From Bacteroidales bacterium (GTDB taxonomy: Bacteria; Bacteroidota; Bacteroidia; Bacteroidales; UBA1556), in contig JAGLCR010000038.1 in the NCBI GenBank assembly GCA_023146135.1, positions 1-39,013 of the forward strand: a DNA stretch of 39,013 nt, read 5' to 3'. Positions 23,935 to 31,879 of this stretch are shown here, in pieces. The notes beneath the pieces are model-generated. The model did not search any database. It was given only the letters and a program-made list of their open reading frames with translations, and was not told the DNA's origin. A program made the position numbers and the translations under genes. How positions within the stretch are numbered: position 1 is the stretch's first letter; every line of letters begins with the position of its first letter.

Positions 23935-24666
23935 ATGATTGCATTACTAAAAAAAGAAATTGCAAACTTCTTCGCCTCTATTATAGGTTATATTGTAATT
24001 ATCGTATTCTTACTTATTACAGGTTTGTTCCTATGGGTTTTTCCTGTAGAATTTAACATTCTCGATTTTGGCTTCGCTCAAATGGATGGACTATTCGTGA
24101 TAGCACCCTTTGTATTTTTATTCTTGATACCGGCCATTACGATGCGTTCTTTTGCTGATGAAAAGCGTAGCGGAACCATCGAAATGCTTCTTACCAAACC
24201 ATTAAGTGACATTAAAATAGTAATGGCAAAATTTTGGGCAGCCTTCATATTGTTGATTATTTCACTATTACCTACCCTTACATACTACTTCTCAGTATAT
24301 CAACTAGGCTATCCAGCAGGTAATGTTGATACAGGAGGAGTTATTGGCTCATACATTGGACTATTATTTCTTGGTGGAGCATTTATTGCAATTGGTCTTT
24401 TCACCTCCTCACTTACAAGCAATCAAATAGTCTCATTTATAATGGCTGTATTTATTAGTGGATTTATTTTTACTGGTTTTGATTTTATATACAATCTAGG
24501 ATTCTTTGGAGATTTCGACCTGATGATTAAATCCTTAGGCATTAACGATCATTATGCATCTATTAGTCGTGGTGTTGTAGACACTCGTGATTTGATTTAT
24601 TTTGTCAGTGTAATTTCACTGTTTTTATTATTAACCAAGCTTTCATTGCAAAGTAGAAAATGGTAG
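23935..24666 (+). CDS. gldF: Gliding-motility ABC transporter permease GldF
   Basis: The 243-residue protein has six predicted membrane helices of the ABC-2 permease type. It begins MIALLKKEIANFF and carries FADEKRSGTIEMLLTKPL, the conserved cytoplasmic segment expected to contact the ATPase. GldF, GldG and ATPase GldA are required for gliding in Flavobacterium johnsoniae. Homologues also occur in non-gliding Bacteroidota, so motility is not proven. gldG follows after 7 bp. The substrate is unknown. Confidence 0.92.
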   Translation: MIALLKKEIANFFASIIGYIVIIVFLLITGLFLWVFPVEFNILDFGFAQMDGLFVIAPFVFLFLIPAITMRSFADEKRSGTIEMLLTKPLSDIKIVMAKFWAAFILLIISLLPTLTYYFSVYQLGYPAGNVDTGGVIGSYIGLLFLGGAFIAIGLFTSSLTSNQIVSFIMAVFISGFIFTGFDFIYNLGFFGDFDLMIKSLGINDHYASISRGVVDTRDLIYFVSVISLFLLLTKLSLQSRKW

Positions 24667-24673
24667 GACAAAC

Positions 24674-26395
24674 ATGAAAGCAACGAAAAAAATAAAAAAG
24701 AATAACATCATACAAATACTTAGCATCATCTTGCTAATTATTGCTGTAAATATTATAGGTGCCTATAGTTTTATGCGTTTCGACCTTACAGCTGAAAAAC
24801 GATATTCCATATCTGAAACTACGCGCTCCATTCTTAATAATCAGGACGATTATATTACAATAAAGGTATATTTGGATGGCGATTTACCTGCTGATTATAA
24901 GCGATTAAGAAACTCAACCAAGGAGCTTCTTGATGAATTTAGAGCCTATAATAAAGACATACAATACGAGTTTATTAACCCTTCGGAAAGTGATGATAAA
25001 AAGGAACGTCTTAAATTATTTAAAGAGTTAGCTCAAAAGGGTCTTTCCTATTTCAATGTCCCTATTGAGAATAATGATGGTTGGGGGCAAAAAATAATTT
25101 TTACTAGCGCGCTTATTACTTATCATGGAAAATCAATACCAATAAATTTATTGGAAAGCGGCCGTAAAGTACCGTCGGCTAGCGACCTTAACAACTCCAT
25201 TCAAAACTTGGAGTTAAACTTTATGAGTGCCATACGTAAATTGTCTTCCAAACAAATTCCTAAGGTAGTATTCTCCATAGGACATGGGGAGGCCGATCAA
25301 GCACATACCGCTGATATTGCCATGGCACTATCTAAAACATATAATGTAGGTCAGATAATGATTGATGAAAACTTTGCTGCCTTAACCAAACGCATCAAAA
25401 TGGATTCAAGTGATAGCAAACTGATTCCTCGTTACGACTTACTTATTATTGCCAAACCTGATTCTGCATTTAGCGATAAAGATCAATTTATTATTGACCA
25501 ATACTTGATGCACGGCGGAAAAATTATTTGGCTAATTGATAAAGTATATGCAAATATGGACAGCCTTAGAAAAGGCACACGTACAATTGGTATTGATAAA
25601 GATCTTCATGTTAAGGAAATGCTTTTCAGTTATGGGGTTCGTATAAATAGTAATTTGATACTTAACCGTAATGCCTTATCCATTGGCACAGCTGAAGGCA
25701 GCTTACGTACATGGGACTATTTCCCAATAGCACTACCCGTTAAGGGATCCATTATAACTGACAATCTAAATGCTGTAAAGACACAATTTGTTAACAGTCT
25801 GGATATTGTAGGCTCTGATAAAATAAAGAAAACCGTATTGCTAAAAACAGATAATAAGTCACGTATCAGCCCAAGCCCTGTATTGATAGACTTGGTGGAT
25901 ATTATTTATCGAGGGCCAAATCCTGCATTATATAATGCTCCTGGCCAAAATATTGCCGTGCTACTCGAAGGTAAATTTACTTCACATTATGTATATCGCC
26001 CAATTACGCCTCTTATCGGGCAAAACAAAATATTCGATGTATTGTATGAAAGTCCCGAAACCAAGCAGATTATCATATCAGATGGTGACATAATTCAAAA
26101 TCAAGTAATGGAAACCTCCAATGGACTTCGTCCATTACCATTGGGTTACGATCGCTATACTCAAAAATACTTCGACAATAAAAAATTTATTCTCAATTCT
26201 GTAAATTACCTTTTGGGAGATGAGATTATGATTCATCTTAGGAATAAGGAATTTAAAATACGACTGCTTGACAAACAAAAGGTGCTTAATGAAAGACTAA
26301 AATGGCAAGTAATAAACACCGTATTTCCAATCGTGTTAATAATCTTACTTGGTATTATTACTGGTTTTATTAAAAGGAGAAAATACGCTCGCTAA
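24674..26395 (+). CDS. gldG: Gliding-motility ABC transporter component GldG
   Basis: The 573-residue protein has an N-terminal helix (residues 12-33), a large periplasmic domain of the ABC_transp_aux/Gldg type and a C-terminal helix (about 548-565, ending in GFIKRRKYAR). Landmarks are RFDLTAEKRYSIS directly after the first helix, the PKVVFSIGHGEAD motif, and GGKIIWLIDKVY. It is thought to act with GldF as the extracytoplasmic part of the exporter. It starts 7 bp after gldF and is followed 32 bp later by a DUF4340 gene. Confidence 0.94.
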   Translation: MKATKKIKKNNIIQILSIILLIIAVNIIGAYSFMRFDLTAEKRYSISETTRSILNNQDDYITIKVYLDGDLPADYKRLRNSTKELLDEFRAYNKDIQYEFINPSESDDKKERLKLFKELAQKGLSYFNVPIENNDGWGQKIIFTSALITYHGKSIPINLLESGRKVPSASDLNNSIQNLELNFMSAIRKLSSKQIPKVVFSIGHGEADQAHTADIAMALSKTYNVGQIMIDENFAALTKRIKMDSSDSKLIPRYDLLIIAKPDSAFSDKDQFIIDQYLMHGGKIIWLIDKVYANMDSLRKGTRTIGIDKDLHVKEMLFSYGVRINSNLILNRNALSIGTAEGSLRTWDYFPIALPVKGSIITDNLNAVKTQFVNSLDIVGSDKIKKTVLLKTDNKSRISPSPVLIDLVDIIYRGPNPALYNAPGQNIAVLLEGKFTSHYVYRPITPLIGQNKIFDVLYESPETKQIIISDGDIIQNQVMETSNGLRPLPLGYDRYTQKYFDNKKFILNSVNYLLGDEIMIHLRNKEFKIRLLDKQKVLNERLKWQVINTVFPIVLIILLGIITGFIKRRKYAR

Positions 26396-26427
26396 AAAAA
26401 CCAAATTATTAAACTATTTCAATTATA

Positions 26428-27513
26428 ATGAAGACAAAGAATATACTCATACTAGCACTATCGTTGATGGCAATTATATATGCTATTAACTTGCTTACCA
26501 CACAAAATAACTCCACAATTGATAATCATTTCGTTATTTATGACACATCTACCGTGCAGCGTATTTTTCTTGCTGACAAAAAAAATAACACCGTAGACTT
26601 GCAACGCAAAAATGGCACATGGGTACTTAATGGTGACGAAAAACCTATTATTGAAAATATTGATATACTCTTAAAAACAATGCACAGCATTGAAGTGTTA
26701 AACCCTCTTGCAAAATCTGCATATAATAATGGTATCACCCAATTAGCATCAAATTCTGTTAAGGTTGAGATATATCAAAGTAAATATCGGATTAATATTG
26801 GTGGCGTAAAATTGTTCAAACATATAGTAAAATCGCGTGTATTTTATGTTGGAGGACCTACAGCAAATAATATGGGCACACTGATGAAATCTGAGGATGA
26901 TGATGAATTATATATCACACATATCCCTGGTTTTAGAGGCTACCTAACAGAGCGTTTCAAGGCTAATACTTCAGACTGGTTAAGTCACGAAGTTTTCTCA
27001 TATAGCATCATGGATATACAAAGACTAAGTGTGGAATATCCACACAAGCCCCATGAGTCATATCAAATTATTAATGAAGGAAATCGTAGTTTTAAGATTA
27101 TTCAATTAATGAATAATCTAGAAGTTACATCTTTCGATACACTACGTGTATTAGAAGAATTAGCCGCATTCACTATCATAAATTACGAGTCACTTCTAGA
27201 TAAGCTAAGCGACTCACGAATTGACTCAATAAAACAAGATTTGCCAGCACGTATTGTAACTGTAGAATCAAAACTTGGTGCAAAGCGTAAATTGACCATG
27301 TATTATCGCCCCAATTTTGAAAAGAAAGAGAGCATGAACGGAAAAGTTTTTGATTTTGATATGGATCGACTTTATGCTTTTGTTGACAATAAAAGAGATG
27401 TGGTAAGTGTGCAATACTTCGTAATTGACAATATAAGTCGCCCATTAAGTTTTTTGGTAAATACACAAATTAGGATGCCATTGGACAATGATAATAACAA
27501 GGAAGTATTTTAA
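26428..27513 (+). CDS. DUF4340 protein, probable third component of the GldFG system
   Basis: The 361-residue protein has an N-terminal membrane anchor (residues 5-24) and a soluble extracytoplasmic remainder. The early segment VDLQRKNGTWVLNGDEKPI followed by a helix with IDILLKTMHSIEVLNPLA is typical of DUF4340. In many bacteria DUF4340 genes follow GldF- and GldG-like genes, and this arrangement is reproduced here with a 32-bp gap. I infer a periplasmic accessory role. dnaN starts 186 bp downstream, so a promoter may separate them. Confidence 0.8.
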   Translation: MKTKNILILALSLMAIIYAINLLTTQNNSTIDNHFVIYDTSTVQRIFLADKKNNTVDLQRKNGTWVLNGDEKPIIENIDILLKTMHSIEVLNPLAKSAYNNGITQLASNSVKVEIYQSKYRINIGGVKLFKHIVKSRVFYVGGPTANNMGTLMKSEDDDELYITHIPGFRGYLTERFKANTSDWLSHEVFSYSIMDIQRLSVEYPHKPHESYQIINEGNRSFKIIQLMNNLEVTSFDTLRVLEELAAFTIINYESLLDKLSDSRIDSIKQDLPARIVTVESKLGAKRKLTMYYRPNFEKKESMNGKVFDFDMDRLYAFVDNKRDVVSVQYFVIDNISRPLSFLVNTQIRMPLDNDNNKEVF

Positions 27514-27643
27514 AGTAAATTGTTTATTATTTGATAATATAATTTTAAAAAACAATGTAAAAGATTGTATTTTTTTAATAAATTTACCTCAATTCTAGTA
27601 AAAGCCTAATTATGTAATTCATAAGTTAAGGTGAAAGTATAAG

Positions 27644-27662
27644 AAACACATATAATGTGTTT
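27644..27662 (+). promoter_or_regulatory. Inverted repeat in the dnaN leader
   Basis: AAACACAT-ATA-ATGTGTTT is a perfect 8-bp inverted repeat 37 bp before the dnaN ATG. It has no T-run and so is not a terminator. It could be an operator or an mRNA hairpin. No convincing -33/-7 pair was found in the 186-bp gap. Confidence 0.35.
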
Positions 27663-27699
27663 TACGATAATGAAAGTAAAAATTAAAAATTAGATAAAG

Positions 27700-28824
27700 A
27701 TGAAGTTTATAGTATCGAGTAATGTTTTACTGCAAGCGCTACAGTCCATAAGCGGTGTATTGAGCACAAATTCAACCCTTCCTATTTTAGATAATTATCT
27801 TTTCAACTTAGTAGACGGTAGTTTAACCATCACGGCTTCAGATATTGAAACCACCATGTCGGTAAACGTGCCCTTAGTAAAATCTGAAGAAGAAGGTGGT
27901 ATTGCTGTACCTGCAAAGATATTGCTTGACACATTAAAAACTTTTGGTGATATACCTATTTCATTTTTCATCAATTTGGAAACAAAACTTATTGAGATAT
28001 CCACTGATGATGGAAAATTTAAGTTAAGTGGATTTGATGGAGCTGAGTTTCCCAACCCACCAAGTGTTGAAAGTGCAAGCACTATTAGTATACCTGCGGA
28101 GGTTTTGGAACAAGCTATTAGTAAAACCATTTTTGCCACTGGTAGTGACGAACTTAGACCCGTAATGATGGGAGTAAATTTTGAGTTAACTGCAGAAGGA
28201 TTAATACTTGTGGGAACCGATGCTCACAAATTAGTGAAATACGTTCGTAAAGATATCACTTCAAAATCAGAAGATGCTTTTATTATCCCTAAGAAATCTC
28301 TTAGTATGTTGAAAAACACATTGGGAAAAGCTAGCGATAATGTAATCGTAGAATATGACACTAAAAATGCCATTTTCACTTTCGAAAACTTTAAGTTAAT
28401 CTGTCGTTTAGTAGATGGAAAATATCCAAATTACGAAGCTGTTATACCTAAGGATAATCCAAACATCCTATCAGTTGATCGTATTCAGTTGTTAAATAAA
28501 ATTCGTCGAGTTTCATTCTTTGCTAACCAGTCGACCAATCAAATACGCTTAAAAATATCAGGTAAAGAATTGATTTTAAGCGCTGAAGACATGGACTATA
28601 CCAATGAGGCCTTTGAGCGTTTAACATGTAGTTATGAAGGTGATGATATTGAAATTGGATTCAACGCTAAGTTCTTAATTGAAATGCTTAATAATCTTAG
28701 TAACGAGCAAATCACCATAGAGCTTTCTACTCCTGGTAGAGCGGGAATTATTGTCCCAGTAAACAAAGATGACGCCAATGAACACATTATTATGTTGGTA
28801 ATGCCTATCATGCTTAACAACTAA
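27700..28824 (+). CDS. dnaN: DNA polymerase III beta subunit (sliding clamp)
   Basis: The 374-residue protein, of normal length, folds as three repeats of the clamp domain. It starts MKFIVSSNVLLQALQSISGV and includes STLPILDNYLF, the LVGTDAHKLVKYVR segment, and ends with a VMPIML tail, the usual C-terminal peptide-binding edge. The dimeric ring tethers DNA polymerase to DNA. It is not next to dnaA or recF here, as is common in Bacteroidota. An intrinsic terminator directly follows. Confidence 0.97.
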   Translation: MKFIVSSNVLLQALQSISGVLSTNSTLPILDNYLFNLVDGSLTITASDIETTMSVNVPLVKSEEEGGIAVPAKILLDTLKTFGDIPISFFINLETKLIEISTDDGKFKLSGFDGAEFPNPPSVESASTISIPAEVLEQAISKTIFATGSDELRPVMMGVNFELTAEGLILVGTDAHKLVKYVRKDITSKSEDAFIIPKKSLSMLKNTLGKASDNVIVEYDTKNAIFTFENFKLICRLVDGKYPNYEAVIPKDNPNILSVDRIQLLNKIRRVSFFANQSTNQIRLKISGKELILSAEDMDYTNEAFERLTCSYEGDDIEIGFNAKFLIEMLNNLSNEQITIELSTPGRAGIIVPVNKDDANEHIIMLVMPIMLNN

Positions 28825-28846
28825 AACAGTAACAATACAAGAAAAA

Positions 28847-28874
28847 ACCTCGGCAATTGTCGGGGTATTTTTTT
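28847..28874 (+). terminator. Intrinsic terminator of dnaN
   Basis: The hairpin CCTCGGCAATTGTCGGGG contains wobble pairs and is followed by TATTTTTTT. It ends the plus-strand block from the DUF62 gene or dnaN. Confidence 0.82.
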
Positions 28875-28984
28875 GCCTAAAAATTTAGAAATAATTAATT
28901 CTAGATTTCTCCTATTTTTTTTCCATCTTTGTATTATCAATTCGTAAATATACAATTACGAATTATCATAAAAATATCAATGCA

Positions 28985-29767
28985 TTGACAGCGCTATTTA
29001 TTAACATTGGGATTTCAGATATAATTGACATTTTATTGGTGGCCTACCTAATCTATGTTATCTATAAATTAGTAAAAGGTACCGTTGCCATAAATATTTT
29101 TGTTGGCTTAGTCTCCATTTATTTTATTTGGAAGCTCGTAGAAATGTTACAAATGCGTATGTTGAGTGAGATTCTTGGTCAGTTTATTAGCGTGGGAGTT
29201 ATTGCATTAATTATTGTTTTTCAACAAGAAATACGTAGTTTTTTATTAATGCTTGGAAAATTAAGTTTTGGAAGAAGGCGTTATGGAGCTGCCTTATTCG
29301 GAAAACTTGGCGCATCATCTGGAGGCTTAAATATTGATGCAATTATTGAATCCTGTGTTAATATGAGCGAAACTTTAACCGGTGCTTTAATAGTTATTAC
29401 TAGAGAAAACGAATTAAGAGAAGTTTTGGAATCAGGTGAAGAAATTGATGCTATTATTTCTAGCCCATTATTAGAAAGCATTTTCTATAAAAACAACCCG
29501 CTCCATGATGGCGCTTTAATTGTTACAGATAATAAGATTGTAAGTGCACGCTGCGTTTTGCCTGTAACTAAAAATCCCCATTTTCCAGCAGATTATGGTT
29601 TACGACATAGAGCAGCTACAGGCATATCAGAAAGTACTGATGCCTTCACAATTATTGTATCTGAACAAACTGGAAACTATGCATATACAGACAAAGGTGA
29701 ACTACACACAAAAGTAAGTGGGGCAGAATTGAAAGAAAAGCTTCAAAAAGAATTTGGTACTAATTAG
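28985..29767 (+). CDS. cdaA: Diadenylate cyclase CdaA (TTG start)
   Basis: CdaA makes c-di-AMP from two ATP. The 260-residue protein has three N-terminal membrane helices (about residues 11-90), the first followed by YKLVKGTVAINIF, and a DAC domain with HDGALIV (Asp175) and LRHRAATG (Arg207-Arg209), the two catalytic and binding motifs. The reading frame has no ATG before the first helix: an ATG at 28980 is out of frame and runs into a stop. TTG at 28985 yields the expected NIGISDIIDILLVAYLIY start. The 3' end overlaps the convergent lipoprotein gene by 8 bp. Confidence 0.93.
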   Translation: MTALFINIGISDIIDILLVAYLIYVIYKLVKGTVAINIFVGLVSIYFIWKLVEMLQMRMLSEILGQFISVGVIALIIVFQQEIRSFLLMLGKLSFGRRRYGAALFGKLGASSGGLNIDAIIESCVNMSETLTGALIVITRENELREVLESGEEIDAIISSPLLESIFYKNNPLHDGALIVTDNKIVSARCVLPVTKNPHFPADYGLRHRAATGISESTDAFTIIVSEQTGNYAYTDKGELHTKVSGAELKEKLQKEFGTN

Positions 29768-30290
29768 CCGCCTGAGTTGAATCTATCCTTCGAAATAATT
29801 CTTCAGGATCTTTTCCTATCATATCACGATACGCCTTAGCGTTAGGCGTCAATTTATCATTTGGATATTTCTCAACAAGCTCATTAATAGCTGCACGAGC
29901 TTTGTCATAATCCTGAAACTTTGTATCATAAATAAAGGCTTTTAACTGAAGTAGTGATGGTATCAAATCGCTATTTGGGTAACGCTGTTCTATCAAAGCC
30001 AATGTTTGTAAGCAATTCTCATTCTTATCCATTCCCATCTCAACACCAGCTGCCCTATACAAATACTCAACAGAAATAGAATCATCAGGATATTCTTCAG
30101 CATACATCTTATATAAAGCTACAACAGAGTCACCTTGTGCAGGATCAATGGAAGCAGAAGCCTTCATCAAGCGCTCCTGCAAATGCATTACTTGTTGCTT
30201 TAAATCACCCTGTTGTGAATCCTTATCAAGCCCCTGACATGAAGCCATAAGAACCATTCCCAAAACCAAAACTATACTATAAATTCTCAT
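29760..30290 (-). CDS. TPR-type lipoprotein
   Basis: The 176-residue protein has a lipoprotein signal peptide with the cleavage cysteine at residue 18 (VLMASC). Two or three TPR-like helix pairs follow (YPDDSISVEYLYRAAG, YPNSDLIPSLLQLKAFI, YPNDKLTPNAKAYRDMIG), similar to the repeats of BamD or YbgF/CpoB, but shorter than BamD. It is probably a periplasm-facing scaffold at the outer membrane. It is the last gene of the ruvX-def operon, 16 bp after def, and overlaps cdaA tail to tail. Confidence 0.83.
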   Translation of the reverse strand: MRIYSIVLVLGMVLMASCQGLDKDSQQGDLKQQVMHLQERLMKASASIDPAQGDSVVALYKMYAEEYPDDSISVEYLYRAAGVEMGMDKNENCLQTLALIEQRYPNSDLIPSLLQLKAFIYDTKFQDYDKARAAINELVEKYPNDKLTPNAKAYRDMIGKDPEELFRRIDSTQAAN

Positions 30291-30306
30291 AATTAATCTT
30301 ATTAAA

Positions 30307-30879
30307 TTATCTTCTTCCTTTTTTTATTGCTGGGAAAATCATTCTATAATCAACCTTTACTTTTCCTTTTGAAATATCGTTCAGCTTACCTCTTAATAAG
30401 GTTTTGCGTAAAGTGGCCACTCTATCAACAAAAAGTACACCTTCCAAATGATCATACTCATGTTGAATTATGCGAGCAATTACCCCATCGTACTCTTCCT
30501 CTTGATAATTCCAATCTTGATCGTAATACTGAATTTTAATATTAGGTTTGCGCAGCACATCCTCATTAATTTTAGGCACACTCAAGCAACCTTCGTTAAA
30601 TGCCCAATCCTTACCCGATTCTTCTACAATTTTAGCATTATAAAACACCTTTTTGAAATCAGCTAATTCAGGCATTTCTTCTGCATATGGACCAGCATCA
30701 ATAATAAACAATCGTATAGACCGATTCACTTGTGGAGCGGCCAAGCCAACACCATTTGATGCATACATTGTTTCATACATATTCTCCAGTAATTTGTTCA
30801 AATCAGGAAAATTAACATCAAAATCCTCCGCTGTTTTTCGCAAATTGGGATGTCCATATGCAAGTATTGGCATTATCAT
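30307..30879 (-). CDS. def: Peptide deformylase
   Basis: The enzyme removes the N-formyl group from nascent proteins. The 190-residue protein has all three metal-site motifs: GVGLAAPQ (residues 43-50), EGCLS (96-100, Cys98) and HEYDH (140-144, His140, His144, Glu141). The segment between motifs II and III, and the longer loop after motif I with PYAEEMPELADF, fit the Bacteroidota type. The start MIMPILAYGHP at 30879 matches homologues; the second ATG (30873) would lose two residues. It lies 7 bp after ruvX. No methionyl-tRNA formyltransferase gene is in the window. Confidence 0.96.
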   Translation of the reverse strand: MIMPILAYGHPNLRKTAEDFDVNFPDLNKLLENMYETMYASNGVGLAAPQVNRSIRLFIIDAGPYAEEMPELADFKKVFYNAKIVEESGKDWAFNEGCLSVPKINEDVLRKPNIKIQYYDQDWNYQEEEYDGVIARIIQHEYDHLEGVLFVDRVATLRKTLLRGKLNDISKGKVKVDYRMIFPAIKKGRR

Positions 30880-30886
30880 AATTCTA

Positions 30887-31297
30887 TTATTTAAATTCTA
30901 AATACGATTGCAAGATAATAACTGCACTAATTTTATCAATCATTGCTTTATCACGTCTTGCCTTCTTTTTCAAGCCTCCATCAATCATTGCCTGAAAAGC
31001 CATTTGCGAGGTAAATCGCTCATCAACACGCTCCACAGGAATATCTGGAAAGGTATTCTTAAGCCAATTAATAAAAGGCTCAATAAATTTTGCCGATTCA
31101 GAAGGTGTATCGTCCATTTGAAAAGGCTCACCCACCACAAAGGTATCAACAGGCTCACGTTTTACATATTCTTTGATATAGTTATGGATATCTTTTACAT
31201 GCACTGTATCAAGACCTGTAGCGATAATCTGAAATTCATCAGTTACCGCTAGGCCAATACGTTTTTGCCCATAATCGATTGCCATTATTCTTCCCAT
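30887..31297 (-). CDS. ruvX: Putative pre-16S rRNA nuclease / Holliday-junction resolvase homologue RuvX
   Basis: The 136-residue YqgF-family RNase H-fold protein opens with MGRIMAIDYGQKRIGLAVTD, with the first catalytic Asp in AIDYG. It includes FVVGEPFQMDD and VERVDERFTS. The frame extends upstream to a TTG at 31372, but that part is inside the upstream leader and not conserved, so the ATG at 31297 is chosen. The start lies 57 bp after the T-run of a terminator, and no strong promoter was found between them (TTTCTTTG near the start is a weak -7). def follows 7 bp downstream. Confidence 0.93.
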   Translation of the reverse strand: MGRIMAIDYGQKRIGLAVTDEFQIIATGLDTVHVKDIHNYIKEYVKREPVDTFVVGEPFQMDDTPSESAKFIEPFINWLKNTFPDIPVERVDERFTSQMAFQAMIDGGLKKKARRDKAMIDKISAVIILQSYLEFK

Positions 31298-31354
31298 AAT
31301 CAGGCCGCGAAAATACAAAGAAAACATGGGTGAATTTAGAATATTATCAGTCAG

Positions 31355-31391
31355 TAAAAAAGAAACCCTCAATGCGAGCGCAGAGAGGGTT
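31355..31391 (-). terminator. Strong intrinsic terminator upstream of ruvX
   Basis: AACCCTC (31364-31370) pairs with GAGGGTT (31385-31391), with an inner TGCG-AG-CGCA stem. On the minus strand it is followed by TCTTTTTT. No protein gene on this strand ends here, so it must serve a non-coding transcript or attenuate ruvX. Confidence 0.82.
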
Positions 31392-31494
31392 AATTTTAGT
31401 TTACAAACCTAATCCTTTTTATTTTTGCCAATCTTATGGGAAATAAGTGCAAATCAAAATAGATTACAAATCGCTAATTGAATCTTTGATTAGA
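31355..31494 (-). ncRNA. Candidate small RNA or ruvX leader attenuator
   Basis: On the minus strand a TTG-N20-TATTTTTA promoter is followed by about 140 nt that contain no ATG and end at a strong terminator. Internal hairpins can be drawn: CTAAT...ATTAG near the 5' end and TTAG(G)TTT-GT-AAACTAA before the terminator. It does not look like tmRNA, RNase P RNA or SRP RNA. The 5' end is estimated from the -7 box. Alternatively the transcript reads through into ruvX and the hairpin is an attenuator. Confidence 0.45.
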
Positions 31495-31499
31495 TGATG

Positions 31500-31530
31500 T
31501 AAAAATAGTATATAGCATTTAATATGTCAA
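31500..31530 (-). promoter_or_regulatory. Promoter of the candidate small RNA
   Basis: TTG (31530-31528), 20 bp, TATTTTTA (31507-31500) on the minus strand. The spacing is ideal and the -7 box differs from TAnnTTTG only in the last base. It abuts the inverted repeat at 31531-31546. Confidence 0.5.
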
Positions 31531-31546
31531 TCACCCTACAGGGTGA
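31531..31546. promoter_or_regulatory. Operator-like inverted repeat TCACCCT-AC-AGGGTGA
   Basis: Perfect 7-bp arms with a 2-bp centre lie directly next to the TTG of the minus-strand promoter, the place where activators often bind. A half copy (CACCCTAAAGG) recurs at 31602-31612 and a TAGGGT at 31561-31566. Confidence 0.48.
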
Positions 31547-31623
31547 TATTTTAAAAAAAGTAGGGTTTATACTATCAATGATTACGGGTCTATCAATATG
31601 ACACCCTAAAGGACATCCCAAAC

Positions 31624-31662
31624 AAAACAAGGCTTTACATATAATATGTAAAGCCTTGTTTT
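31624..31662. terminator. Terminator of tRNA-Pro (symmetric hairpin)
   Basis: This is a perfect 19-bp inverted repeat with a single central base. It starts 5 nt after the tRNA 3' end and is flanked by T-runs on both strands (AAAAC...GTTTT). It isolates the tRNA from the region toward ruvX. Confidence 0.9.
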
Positions 31663-31667
31663 TCAAG

Positions 31668-31740
<73 letters not shown>

Positions 31741-31791
31741 ATAATAATTACAAAAAAAAACATGAATTCTATAGCCTTTTTTCTAAAGATG

Positions 31792-31822
31792 CAAAGTTAT
31801 ACCATTTGATGCTATGGAACAA
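31792..31822 (-). promoter_or_regulatory. Promoter of tRNA-Pro
   Basis: TTG (31822-31820), 20 bp, TAACTTTG (31799-31792) on the minus strand. Both elements match exactly, with ideal spacing. The transcript would start near 31786, about 45 nt before the mature tRNA. Confidence 0.72.
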
Positions 31823-31879
31823 AAAAAAAGTGACGAAAAACGAATTTCCTTCACTTAATACCAAATACAATTTCTAAAT

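Noticed and set aside
31298-31372. Upstream extension of ruvX to a TTG at 31372
   Set aside because: It would read through the terminator region; the conserved protein begins at 31297 with MGRIMAIDYG.
31508-31530. E. coli-type promoter TTGACA...TATACT on the minus strand
   Set aside because: The spacer is only about 12 bp, too short for sigma-70; the same TTG fits the Bacteroidota pattern with TATTTTTA at 20 bp.
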